Shown here one piece after another: positions 34,093 through 46,309 of a DNA stretch of 64,000 bases. This stretch comes from Nemophila menziesii (lineage: Eukaryota > Streptophyta > Magnoliopsida > Boraginales > Hydrophyllaceae): assembly GCA_029959085.1 (NCBI GenBank), contig JARWIR010000016.1, positions 18,547,499-18,611,498 of the forward strand, written 5' to 3'. A program made the translations under genes and the position numbers. The notes below the pieces were generated by a model. It had not been told where the DNA came from and did no database searches. It saw nothing but the letters and a program-made list of their open reading frames with translations. Each line of letters opens with the position of its first letter. Position 1 is the stretch's first letter.

Positions 34093-34381
34093 AATACTCT
34101 ATTATTTATTTAAGATTTAAAAATAAATATTGTATTAAAAATAAAATAAAATATTTAATAATAAGGATAGTATAGGTATAAAAAATATAAAGAGGATGTT
34201 TTCAATAAATAATTGTTCTATTAGGTATTTATCTCTAAATAAGAAAATTAGAGGCTTAAAAATATTAAAAACATCATTAAAAAAACATTTATCTCTAATT
34301 ACCGTTAAAAAACTTTCTGGTCTCCTGCAGCCTGCAGGCACTCAAATATTTGGATGAAAACTTTAATAATATACGATTTAA

Positions 34382-34981
34382 GGCTAAGTCCAACAGCTCC
34401 CAATTTTTTTAGCTACAATTGGAAGTCAAACACTCATTTCCTCTAATATATTAACTCCAAAAAACAGTTATGCTCCAACAGCTCCCCAATTTTCAGGATT
34501 CCTATTCACATTTTATTCTAATTAATTTCTTATTTCAATTAATTTGTTAATATTTTATTTATTTATGTTATTTATATATTCAATTTTTAATTCATTACAA
34601 TTATAATCAAAATTAATAATGAAATTATAATATTTAAATAATTATTATTATTTTAATTTTTAATTATTATTATTTTATTAATAATAAAATTATATTACTA
34701 AGTTAGGAAATATATGTATATATTATTGATAATAAATTAGTATTTTGTTATCTTATTTAAAAATTAAATATAGACAAAATATAGATATAATATATTTTAA
34801 ATAAAATAAAAAATTGCAGCTAAATGGATTGGGACTCAATAGATGTAGCTAAGAAACTTTAAAAATTGGGAACCCAATAATTGGGTTCTTCACAATAGGG
34901 AGGTTCTTGGAGTGTATATTTAGTATATTCAACTCCAAATTCTAGCTTTTAGCTAGAATTGGGAGTCCATTGAACTTAGCC
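34382..34981. mobile_element. TAA-flanked MITE, GGCTAAGT family, copy 1
   Basis: 600-bp AT-rich element with ends GGCTAAGTCCAACAGCTCCCAATT and the imperfect complement at the right, flanked by TAA (34379-34381 and 34982-34984). Three-base TAA/TTA duplications point to a PIF/Harbinger-type origin. No ORF. Confidence 0.8.
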
Positions 34982-35125
34982 TAAACCATATATATAATAT
35001 AGGATACCTATATGACTGGATAAGAGTCAGCATGCGATTCCCAAAAACAGAGACAAAAAGAAAGCGCCTTATCTTAGTAGAAAATATAACTTGAATATAC
35101 TGTAAGCTCTGGTAGCCTTTTCTTA

Positions 35126-35906
35126 GGCTAAGTTCAACAGCTACCCAATTGAATAGCTAGAATTGGGAGTTAAACCGGGTTTTTCTTCAAATAGTAACCC
35201 TTAATTTAGATTTGTTCCAACAGCTTCCCAATTTTAAACTCCCAATCTTATTTTAAATTTATTTAAATAATTTCTCTATTTTAATTAAATTATAATTTTT
35301 TATGTATATATTTCTTTTTCAATTTGTACACATTAAAATTAGTATAAAAATATTTTTATTTTTTATTAAATATGACATTATTAAAAATAATTAAATAAAA
35401 TTAAATAAAATTATTATAAATTATAATTATTTTTTAATATTTATATATTTAGAAATAAATCATTGTCTAAAGATATTTAGATTACTTTTTTTCTAAATCA
35501 TAAATATTTAAAAAAAATTAGAGTTGGTTGAATTCTAAAGTGATATAATAAATAAAATAAAGTGTATAAAAATATCATTGGTTGAATTTAATTTAATTTA
35601 TTTAATTAAAAAATATTTTCTTAACTAATAACATAAACATATTCACGTATATAATATTATAAATACAATTTTTATATATATTTTTTTTAATTAAAAATAT
35701 AGATATAATTTATTTTAATTAAAGAAAAAGAAAAAATATGTAGCAAAAATGAATTGGAACTTGCTAGATGTGGCTAGGAATAACAAAAAATTGGGTATCC
35801 TATAATTGGGATCCCAATTATTGGGGAAATATTGGAGACATGTTTTGTAATATTCAACTCCCAATGGTAGCAAAAAGCCACAATTGGGATGCTATTGGAG
35901 TTAGTC
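35126..35906. mobile_element. TTA-flanked MITE, GGCTAAGT family, copy 2
   Basis: 781-bp relative of the previous element: left end GGCTAAGTTCAACAGC and right end ending GTTAGTC, flanked by TTA (35123-35125 and 35907-35909). Subterminal AATTGGGA motifs are shared. The interior is extremely AT-rich. Confidence 0.75.
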
Positions 35907-36211
35907 TTATGTTTAAACATAAATCCTTGCCAAAATATAACCCAAATGATGATTAACCCAGCTTTGACACCCAGATAACGTATAAACCTTACATAAAATA
36001 AAGTAAGGATCAATATAGAAGAAACAAACGAAATAAGAAGACATTCAGGATAGAGCAACTCTTGGTGGTAGATCATGGCCATTTCCACCTCAGACTTCAG
36101 AGGTCTTCGAAACAACACAACAAAAGGATATAAGACCCAAAACCGAAGAATAAGAAGAGCAAACCATGGTCGTGCAGGAAGAAGAGATTAAAAACAAGCC
36201 GTGATATTTGT

Positions 36212-36819
36212 TTAAATCGCTTGTATCATGGTTGTGAGATCTGAGCCATAGAATGTCTTAAGAGCAGATTCAGTTATCATAGTATCCCAAACATGGTGCA
36301 AATTAGTCTTCCTTTTGTACCAACGGAATGTTATTGAAATTCCACCACCATCTACAAGATAACCAACATGAAGAGGCAGGTGAATATCACCAATGAAATG
36401 TGATAGAAACATTAACGCCTCTATTAAATTTATATTGACTCTTTGACTTTGAGTTATCATAAACTGACATGAGTTGCATCGTGTAGTTGTATGTTGCACC
36501 TATGACACACCTATCTTTTCGTCCAGATGTATCATGACAATCTCTACAGTAATTGTAATTACATCTAAAATCCTGGGTATCAACATAATGTAAAACGCTA
36601 CTCCAACGGTAATGCCAATTAACTTCATCTGCCCAGGAGCAAACATTTGCAAGAACACCTTCTGCGTTATTTGAAAGTAATGCTTTCACTGACTTTAATG
36701 CTTCTTTTGTTAAATATCCCTCAGCAATTTTACAAACAGTATAATGGCCTTCCTTCCCCCAACTCAGAATTTTTGGAATTTACAGAAGAAATATGAGTGC
36801 TCTCCCAATCCAACCACAT
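36212..36819 (-). pseudogene. S1/P1-type nuclease pseudogene (plant ENDO/BFN1 family), apparently processed
   Basis: Related to plant bifunctional nucleases, secreted three-zinc enzymes that digest single-stranded DNA and RNA. From the presumed start at 36819, a signal-peptide-like stretch is followed by WGKEGHYTVCKIAEGYL, with the zinc-ligand Trp and His of the mature N-terminus; then WADEV, LHYVD, a Cys-rich NYCRDCHD block, HFIGDIHLPLHVG and NLHHVWDTMI, covering most metal ligands. The usual DIHQPLH has Leu for Gln. Broken by a frame slip at the start, a TAA after FLL, a frameshift near 36440 and loss of the C-terminal third after MIQAI. Known plant members have several introns in this stretch; none is seen, suggesting retroposition. 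Confidence 0.85.
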
Positions 36820-39800
36820 TTCTCAACCCCAATAATCATCTCTGCGCTCTGAAGTGTTTTGTGAAAATATGTTGACCAACTGAAGATGAGATTTGACAAC
36901 GAACAACGATAAGTATTCTTTATCTAAGCCATGGAATAAAGACAAGAATATTCCTAAATAAAAATGTAGAACCGTGTAAAACTAGATATGTAGACTAGGA
37001 TTTTGAGGTATTTGATAAAGATATTTTGTCTAGTCCCACCTATTTTAAACAGATTTACACGAAATTTATAAAAGGAGAAGGAGAAAAGAAACTTATCTTG
37101 TATGTTGTATCATATATGCTGAATTTGCAAGATAAGAGTAATCAGCTTTAGTGCAATATAGACATAAATTAGGACAATTCTGGCACAATTCCATCGTGAT
37201 ACATGTCGAATAAAAAGCAAGTGATTCCTTATAAATTCCAGTAGGCAGGAAAGTCAACCAATTAAAGACAATAATTCCTTAACTATTAGGATAATGATTG
37301 AAAAAGTTAACTAAAATAACAGCTCTTTGCGGAGAAAAAAACTGGAATGTTAACTTCATGTTAAAAACCATCCATCCTATGATTATCTCGACTTTGGAAG
37401 GCTCAATAACTGTAACCAAAGGGGTGATCACATTGAAACCCCTACTTCGTATAATTCGAAAGATGTTAGCTTCATGATTAAAAGAGATTATATATTCAAG
37501 GAATCGAATACTCCATAAGGGAAAGTAAACTTTGTTAAACAACATGAGATCATGTCCATTGAAACCGTATAAATACAAAACTGGGCACATGCATCCTCCC
37601 CAAATGTGATCCCAACACACGCAGCCATGGATAATGAGCAACAAGTAAAAACACAGAGCATCAATTGAAGCCATCAAAGGAAGACAAAAGAGCCGAATTG
37701 ACCACCAAAGACAAGTTACCCAAGCACCAGTGATTGAACGAAAAAAACAATTAAGTAAAACAAGGAGAGAAAACAGGATCCAATTGAGAAATTATTAAGA
37801 AACCAATGATACCACAAAGTATTTAATTGGCATAAGACTCTTTGTATCCACCGATGTGGGATACAAAGTTTTGTCACGTAAGTGACTTTCCACTTTACTT
37901 ATCAAAAGTTGACCAAACAACTTCCCACATGTTAAGCATTGTTTGTGGACAATAAATGAGTCCAAGTGTCCAACAATGTATGCTAATCATTATCCTATGG
38001 TCGAAGAAGCTATATCAACAATACATGTTATATACCATTATTATGTTTTTTATTTCAAGAAAAGATTTAAATTTTCCTTCTTACACTCCACACTTGGATC
38101 ATGTCCTCACTACCTATGGAGTCATGAAGTTGAATGGGACACAATATTAACTTGTATCTCTCGAGTCCTTACTTCTCATACCACACTTGAGTACGGTAGT
38201 GTTTTCACTACAACATGTATATGGAAAACAACGTAAAGGTAAAGAAGCACACTCCCTTGAGGTGTGTAATAGATAGTTTCACAAATTGGTGCTTACTCGT
38301 GGCGAGAATCCACCTATGGATCCTTGATTGTTATACTGGACCATTATTATCCTGAATATTTTAATCGATATCAAATATGATTTCATTAAATTATGAAGGA
38401 AATATGACAGCATAAAATAAAATCAACATCTTCTACCTAACAAATCTAAAGATGTAAGCTAGCTAGCTAATGTGTTAATTTCAAAGTCAACTTGATTACA
38501 ATAATTGAACTCTTTTCCTAGTAAAACAAGTCAACTTTTGCGATTACTGATAACGGAAAGTGAGTGGCAATGTAGAGATCCTCGTATAGTTTGTACTCTC
38601 GCATCGTAGATCAAACCGACAAAACAATAGTTAAGGTTGGTCACGAAGTCATCATCCTTGCATATATTGGTCAACTTTGGTTTGTTCAAATAATTTTCCT
38701 ACGAGACTCGGGAAACGTAAGTAGATTTCCGGTTTCATGCGCCTAAAGTGGAAAGTCGCATCGTTAATCTTTGCTTCCATATCAATGTAATTTTTCTGTT
38801 CAATCACATTGTAAATTCATATAGCTCTCAAAGGGACCTCTGATGCTGGTAGTGCTGACGCGAGTGATGAACTGATAAATTTTAATTAAGTGTGGTCAAA
38901 CTAATCGAATCTATCTTCATCTAATTTTAACCAAGTGTGGTCAACCCAATTGAATCTACCTTAATCTACTAGTCTTTGTCCGCCTAATTTAGAAGTGCTA
39001 TGTTTGACAGCTTAAGCCACTTAACGTACTCCTCTCTGTTACGGATTCCATGGTAGTTGTTAATCGCCTCTGTCAAGAAAACAGTCCACTTATCTCAATA
39101 ACCATTACTCAATTTTCAGTTGAATGTTTGTCATAATATGCGTATAATTCTCTATTCACTGTAAAGAGCCCTCTCCATTTTGAGCATACAAATTTCTCTG
39201 CACCTATACAGTTTAGGCTTTGGTTATGAAACTTCTCATTATTGGCTCACTGAAGCTGAAGTACTATCCTGGATTATATATGTGTGTCGCAGATCCATGA
39301 ATTTTTCCATTGAGATGCCGTCCACAAACCACTCATGCTTGTTGTTCCTACTCTTGTTAATGTATAAAACACCATAAAAGTCACAAGTAACTCAAAAATT
39401 GACATGATTATCATAAAACCCATAAACTGTGAATATAATAAAATTTGGTTTCGAGTTTTAGTATACGAGCTAGATTATCATAAAACTAAAGAGGTTATCA
39501 AGCATAGACGGTAAGAGCTAAGATTACAATTAGGACAGGAATTTTCGTAGGGTTAGGTTACTCAACAGATAAGTAGCTTGTTTTATAAAAATCTTGGCAA
39601 AATTTCGTGTAATGCCTTGGTTTCGAACGATTGAAGTGGGGCTTCTCAAGAGCAGTTGAGGTTTCGAACTGTTTAGGGAGTAGCAGTTTAAATGGTCAAA
39701 GCTTCAAAGGTTCGAATTTCTGTTCGAGCATTTTGAAGGATATGTTGAAAGTTCGAAGGCTGCAAATTTAATTTCTACACGACAACGTTTGCATAACTAT

Positions 39801-40266
39801 CTATCTTTACTATATATCTATATATCTACCTTAACAATTTATGAGATCTCATAAGTAAATGGTTGATTCTACAGTTGCACTTGTCTGCGTTTCACCTCTC
39901 AAGAAAAATTGTTAAGTTCATTCTACTCTCTCCTTTTTTTTCTGTTTTTTTTCTGTTCCAAACTCTACGCTCTCCTATATTAGTCTTAATTAACAATACT
40001 TCTTTTGAAAGTGTTTTTTGTCCGGGAACAACTTCAAAACAAAATCATCTTAATCTATGGTAGTACTCTATCTATTATACAACTGTTCTATGTTGTTGAC
40101 CATAGGGACAGATAGTCTTTAAGAAAGTCACAATTTAAATAATAAGCATCTCCGTCCAAAAAATAATAATAATAATAATAATAATAAGCATCAGAAATAT
40201 GCACACACCTTATGCAAAAAACATAAAAATATCTCCCTTAATAACGTGGAAATACAAACTAAAAAG
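36820..40266. other. Mostly unassigned AT-rich DNA
   Basis: No gene supported. The minus-strand frame 37677-37279 (132 codons) is unrecognised and probably spurious. A perfect hairpin CTTTGTATCC...GGATACAAAG with the loop ACCGATGTG lies near 37840-37870, a motif common near plant LTRs. An imperfect tandem duplication of about 45 bp (AAGTGTGGTCAA...GAATCTA) spans 38888-38975. An (AAT)n run lies at 40165-40186. Confidence 0.4.
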
Positions 40267-40366
40267 TTAAACAGTCTCAACGAAAACAAATAAACAAGTT
40301 TCCAAACCAACACTCAAAAAACATAAACCGATAGTATTATTATTATTAATATATACAAGCAGCTTA

Positions 40367-41680
40367 TCAAAGAATACTACATCTTCCACTTTCAGCACGT
40401 TTACGAAACTCATCAGCTTCCTTCTGAGCATTCTGTAGATTCTCTCTAAGCTTACGAATCTCATCTTCAGATTTCATTTGCGCTTTTTGAACATTTTCTT
40501 CTGCCTTTAATCTAGCTGCATGCTCTTCTGCTAACTTCTCTTCTAGTTTTGCAGTAGTCTCCTTTAACCTCAATTCAACCTATAATAATAATAATTCCAC
40601 TAATAAATAATCCACTAAACTTATAAATAAATAAATAAATTATAAATATACCATCTCAATTATCCGATTAAACTGCTCCGTATAAGAATTTTTCACTTGC
40701 TCATTCAATTCTAATATCTCCTTTGATGTGTATCCTTCTAATGAGTTAACTTCCGCTGTTTGATTACGTAATTTCGCAGCTCCTTTCTGTTTTTTTTAAA
40801 TCAAAAAAAAAAACGTCATATAATTTACAAAACTCTTCCAAAAAAAAATTATATTTAATTTTTTTACCTTGAGTGTCATGAATAACTCATCTGTGTACGG
40901 TTTTCCGTTATTCTTAGCAATAACTGTATCTACAAGCGTGAGAAGACTCTCAAGTTGTTTTTGTTTCTTCACTTTATCTTTAGTTTTGTTATCAAATATT
41001 ATCCTTCTATTTCCACACATTGCCAGAGTTTCCTACAAAAACATCACAGTTAAATAAAGAATTAAGGATCAAAGAAAGATAAAGATAAAGTTTTGTAATA
41101 CCTTCAAAGGCTCAGGACAGTCACGACCTAAATAATCATCTAAAGTCTCATCATTATCTTCAAGATCATCACCACCAGTAAAAACTACAATCATATAGTC
41201 ACTAATTTTTTCACCAAAAAACTTTCTTAAACTTTCAACAGCAGCTTCTTCTTCTCTAGAGAATCGAGTTCTTGTAGACAAAACAACAAGCACAGCATGT
41301 ATACCATCTTTAGCCATGTTAATGCAATTTACAAGTTCTTTTCCGATAAATTCAGGCTCAGCAGTAATTTCAAATAACCCTGCATATGATGGAACAAGGA
41401 GTTGATAACTAAATAAACAAGAATGATAATTAATTTTTAAGATATATAGTAATGTACCAGGAGTATCTATGACATTAAGAATTAAGCCATCTTCAAGAAC
41501 AGTTCTTTGTAATTCACAAGTACTTGTTACACCAGCTGAGCTAGACATTGATTTGAATGCCTTATGACCAATGATACTATTTCCAGTTGCACTTTTTCCA
41601 TTACCAGTACGTCCAACAAGAACCACTGTTCGAACTTCATTAGTAGGGTCCCACTCATCATCAACTATACTTCCACCCAT
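40367..41680 (-). CDS. AIG1: AIG1/IAN (GIMAP-type) GTPase, five exons
   Basis: Immune-associated nucleotide-binding GTPase of the AIG1 family, linked in plants to defence and stress responses. Coding exons on the minus strand: 41680-41458, 41379-41102, 41032-40868, 40786-40652, 40579-40367; all introns are GT-AG and total coding length is 1014 bases (337 residues). P-loop GRTGNGKS at residues 23-30, switch DTPG at the exon 1/2 joint, a VFTGGDDLED motif, FDNKTKD as the guanine-recognition loop, then a coiled-coil-like Glu/Lys-rich tail (exons 4-5). The protein ends CSIL, a CaaX box predicting prenylation and membrane attachment. No stops or frameshifts, so likely functional. Family naming is firm; orthology to one particular gene is not. 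Confidence 0.93.
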
Positions 41681-42240
41681 TTTCTACATGAAATTAAACC
41701 ATTAATACACATATATAGAACATTAATTCAGGTACAACTAAACAAACACGCGCTCAACCAATTGGATTTCACATAAGCCAATAAAAATATCTAAACAACA
41801 AACCAAAATCAATTGACATACAGAGAGATTGTGTTTTTGTATCCAAAAAAACAGGAATTTCAGTCTAAAGCATAAACCAGCCCTTTCAGTAAATCCTGAG
41901 AGACCAATTCACTCTCAGTATATTAAACATTGCAATGGATCGCTATCAATTTACCTTTTTTAGCACAATTAAATGAATTTAATCTAAAATTAAAAACCCT
42001 AATACATACTTCTAAGGAAAAGCAATATTCCAATATCACAAAATACTATTAAACAGGTAGCGGTTAATTTAGAGAACTATATATTGATGATCCATGATCA
42101 ATTAACAAAGTAAGATTAATGAATAGTAGTAAAGAGAAGTGTTGGAGCTGACCTTGACGCGCTTAGGTTTTAGAATTGAGAGAATGGAAGAGACGAAATT
42201 TACAAGTTGTATACTACTGATACCGATATATATATAGAGT
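41681..42240 (-). promoter_or_regulatory. Leader and core promoter of the AIG1-like gene
   Basis: A TATA run (TATATATATA, 42227-42236) lies upstream. A likely leader intron runs from a TCAAG/GTCAGC donor near 42155 to a TGTAG acceptor 4 bases before the start codon, a common arrangement in plant genes. Inferred from splice-like signals only. Confidence 0.45.
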
Positions 42241-43262
42241 ATTTTTCGACTAAAAAGTTGTATTTTATTATTTTATTATATGTATAAGTAGGGAGGTGAT
42301 AGAGTAGTACGAGAGATACAATTCTTTTCTTATACGTCTCTATTTCTGATTGGACAGTATTTTTTTGAAATTACTAATTTTTTATCTTTTTTATTTTTTT
42401 TTTGGTCGACCAAAATTACTAATTATCAAGTAAAAAAAATATATCAATTGCAAGAAGTAAATCATAGACCATAACTAATATTTTAAACTTGAATTAATTA
42501 GTTATGTAAATTACCTAACTAAGTTAATAATTATGATACTATGCATATGGTTAATTAATAGATATTGGATGAAAATTTTAGAATTCTTTTTACTATTAAT
42601 TCAAAGAAAATCAAGAAAAACATTTGAAAAATAATTGAAGAACCCCTCTTTGATGGAGCAGCTTTAAAAAAACGTAAAAGAATGTGCGGATTTTTTATTT
42701 AAACATTTCTCTTTACAAAAAATATTTTTTAGTTAATAATTAAAAAAACTTGAAATTTTATCCTAAATTATAGTTTGTATTATGAATTTGATGGTTTTGG
42801 ACAGAACTTTAAATTAAGTTTTTATATATATTGATAAATTTTAAAAAATTAACAAAAAAGTTATAACATTGAACATATCATTTTACTAGTATAAACAAGA
42901 TTATCTGTGTATTTAGAGTATATGCGTTAGAAGGTTTAATGTTCAATATTCTCGATATTTTATTTAAAATTTGTATTCTTTCTAATTATAAGGATTTATT
43001 TTGTTTTTATTTAGACCATTCTTTAGCCTAACATATCATTTTTATTTGAATTAAAAGTTAGATTTGCTATAAATTTGTAACTTACTAAAACTTTACCTGA
43101 TTACTAAAATTTAATATAAAACTAATATAATATGGGACTTTTATGCTGAAAAATTAAATAAGTCTTACCATTAAATTAAAAGACGAATGTTATTATTGAA
43201 AAAGCCTTATACTACTTTTTTTATCTTTTAAGGCTATACTTTCTTATTTCACATAATACTCC

Positions 43263-43266
<4 letters not shown>
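42241..43266. other. AT-rich intergenic DNA
   Basis: No ORF, repeat end or RNA gene recognised; runs of A and T throughout. Confidence 0.5.

Positions 43267-43339
<73 letters not shown>
43267..43339. repeat. (AT)n microsatellite
   Basis: About 36 uninterrupted AT units. Confidence 0.97.
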
Positions 43340-43341
<2 letters not shown>

Positions 43342-45102
43342 CTCATTTATAAACCTTGACTCAAACCACACAAGAAATACTCTCAAATATAAAAATGGAG
43401 CTCTAGTGGTGGGGTTGTGGCTCAAAATTCAGAAAGTAGAGCTCAATGTTCGAGAGGCGAATCTACTAACTTAGGTGGCTACGGTGGGTGGTTCATGAGG
43501 CAGAGCTGTTGTGCATTGTGTCGATATGGTTCTTGAGCCAGGGTCATCGTGCAGCCATGGTTCGGGGGTGTACTTCTAGGCTCATGGTTCAGATCTTGGT
43601 CGTGGTTTGTGGCTCAGATTTTGGTTAATGCTCGGAGATGGTGGAAATATAGGTTGTGATGGTGTTTCTTAGAAGTGTTTGGGCCAACTACTAGTGGTGG
43701 TTAAACGATGTGATGGTGTTGCATTGTCGGGATGGTTCGAGCTCCATGGGATGAGTGTTCTGGTGTGCATATCTGAGTTCGAGTTGGTGGTAGTGGTGTT
43801 GCAAGGGTGGTAGGGGTTGAAGGAACTCTTTGTGGTGGAAATAGTGCTAGTGCTTATGAGGCGGTGGTGTTGGTGGTCGTGGCTGGTGGGGAGTTTAGAA
43901 AAAAGACTCGTGATGATGGAAAAAACAATGACATCATTAATGATGACATTGATAATGTCGCGTGTGCGACGTCAGTCATAACCATTAAACATCTTTTTCT
44001 ACTTGTTCGGATATTGGTCCATCCTTTTCCTTTTTTTTATTTTTGTTTCTCTTATCTTCGATTGGTTAGCTTTTAATATTTTTTATTTTTCCTATTGTTT
44101 AGCTTTATTTTTAAATTGTTCCTTTTTAGTTTAAAAGCTATTAGTTATTTATTAATTTCAATTATATTAATCAATTAATAAGATGTAATTGTTTTTTTAG
44201 CTTTTTGTATTTATTAATTTTTTAGTGTTATGTATTCATAAAATAAAATAAACTGATAATAAGTTTAAAATAAAATAAAAATGCATAACGAGTGATAGAG
44301 TGTGAAATGCAAGATCAATAAAAATTAAAAAATGGGGGAGCTCCGATGAATATTACTAGTGATACTTATGCAAAATCTGAACAAGACAAAGGTTAGGACC
44401 ACAGGGAGTGGTGCCTCCGGATGACACTCTGAATGCCAAGGAGTATTGGGTCTGATGATCAAGGAGGGGGTATATTATATCAGGTCTGATTGTAATATGA
44501 ACAATGTAAGAATATGTGTGGTACCTAATCAGATGGATGGGTTATATTGATCCATTAGCTCGGCAAGATTGTCAATAGTAATCTTACGACCACTTCGAAT
44601 CATTGGCACTTGATCATATTGGCATGCCGAGGATACATTTTTACGGTGTAGCGTGGTCGAAGCTATCATTAAGCATACGACACACTTAACATACGACACA
44701 CTGAGCACTATGCTTAAATTACATGTGAGAAATATAAAAAAAGACTTGTAAAAGGTTTAGTGAAAAACTAATCACTTAGTTCAAAGCTTACGGCTTGGTC
44801 TAGTAATCTGATGTTCTCAGTGTTGAATAATTTCTCACGGAGTTGCATGCTCAATAACTCTGATGACAGTGGAAGTCTAGTAGCTTCGTCGTGTAAAGTG
44901 TCAAAAAGTTGCTCCGTGAGCTATATGGTTAGTGTCTCCGGTGGTGGCGGTAGTCTGGTGGTGACAGTATTTTGGTGGCGGTGGAAGTCTAGTGATGAGT
45001 GTATGGTGTTGTGTTTTTTATAGTTGAATTTTAAAAGTGAATAGTGTTTTGACTTTATTCAAACAGTTGAGAATTTATTTTTGTCATAATAAAAGTACAA
45101 CG
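43340..45102. other. Unassigned, partly GTGG-rich DNA
   Basis: 43400-43960 is G/T-rich on the + strand with GGTGG and GGCTC motifs; a 89-codon frame (43807-44076) there has no recognisable domain. 44330-45020 contains a further GTGGCGG-rich stretch. Looks like decayed repetitive DNA; nothing firm. Confidence 0.35.
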
Positions 45103-45640
45103 TTATTCGAAATTTTTACTACTACATAAACTAGAAATAAAATTAGAGAACTCCACTATAGAACTGCACGGGCATCCCGTAATATCGATATTCTTTCTCA
45201 CACATTTTGCTAGTTTGTCAGCTATACCATTGAACTTCCTCCTAATGTGCCGAACTTTCCAATTGGGAAATTTGTCCATCCACCTCCAAGCTTCAGTGGT
45301 CATCGGACGAATTCGTCAATTGACACCTTTCATGTTGAGTAAGCCTTGAGTAGCTTCAAGGTTGTTAGAGTAGAACGAACTACTCTGCAATCCAAGATCT
45401 GCTACCGATCTCATGGCAAGGAGAACAACCCACGTTTCTCCTTCCAAAGCACTGTTAAATTTCGCCCTCTTTGTGATTTTATGCTTGATCATTCCTTCTT
45501 TATTAATTGCAATTGGTACCGCACTTGTTGGCTCTCAACTATTATTGAAAGACGCATCGTTAAGCCAGATTATGTCCCCCTCGTCATCTAGTAAACCATT
45601 CTCTTCATTTATATTGTCATGTTAATGTTCATCATGTTGG
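45103..45640 (-). pseudogene. LINE fragment: RNase H domain
   Basis: Minus-strand remnant of the C-terminal RNase H domain of a plant LINE, similar to the end of LINE2: EGE-WV motif region near 45450, then MTTEAWRWMDKFPNWKV and the domain end RRKFNGIADKLAK. Broken by a stop at about 45310. Upstream domains are absent, so this is a truncated insertion. Confidence 0.75.
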
Positions 45641-46309
45641 TTCCACTCGAATTTTCTCCCCCGTTGTTATCTAATAAATATTTAATTAAGCCTTGAGAAT
45701 ATTTCTGGTAGTTAACCCAAAAGAAATTTAGTATATTTTGTTACTTTGCAAGTAATCACACTCTCAAGAACAAGCCCATTTAGCTCATCTTTTTTTGGCT
45801 CAAGACCTTCCTAATAAAATACCCATATAAATATTATAGAATTTCATGGTATCTTTTAACTATATATAATTTTCTTAAGTATATATAATATTCAATATAT
45901 ATAATTTATATTTATATTAAATAAAGATTACCATCGACGTAGATATACTAATGAATCAATAAATATACTTTATAAAAAAATTATAGCATTTTTTAATATT
46001 ATTTATCAAGGAAAAAAATAGAAATTGTTCATTTAACTTTATTAGTCGTTAAAAATGAGCATACAGCGGTATATCATTATTTTTAACTTTTTCAATAATT
46101 TATTTTTTATTTTTATTTAAATCAAATAATGCATCTATCAACTTAATAATAATAAATTGATAAAATCTAAAAAATACCTCAATTTTATCAATTACATGTG
46201 AAGTTTAGATTTATTTAGGTTATTGATGGCACGCCTTTTGGCATATTATTTAATAGTTCAAGACATCTTTTCTCGGGGGTTTTGAGTCTAAAGTTGGGAT
46301 TTTATTTAT
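45641..46309. other. AT-rich DNA between LINE fragment and copia2
   Basis: No gene seen. Could include a decayed 3' end of copia2, but no LTR matching its 5' side was found. Confidence 0.35.

Noticed and set aside
37279..37677. 132-codon minus-strand frame
   Set aside because: No domain, no splice context and unlike known families; kept only as a note within the intergenic entry.
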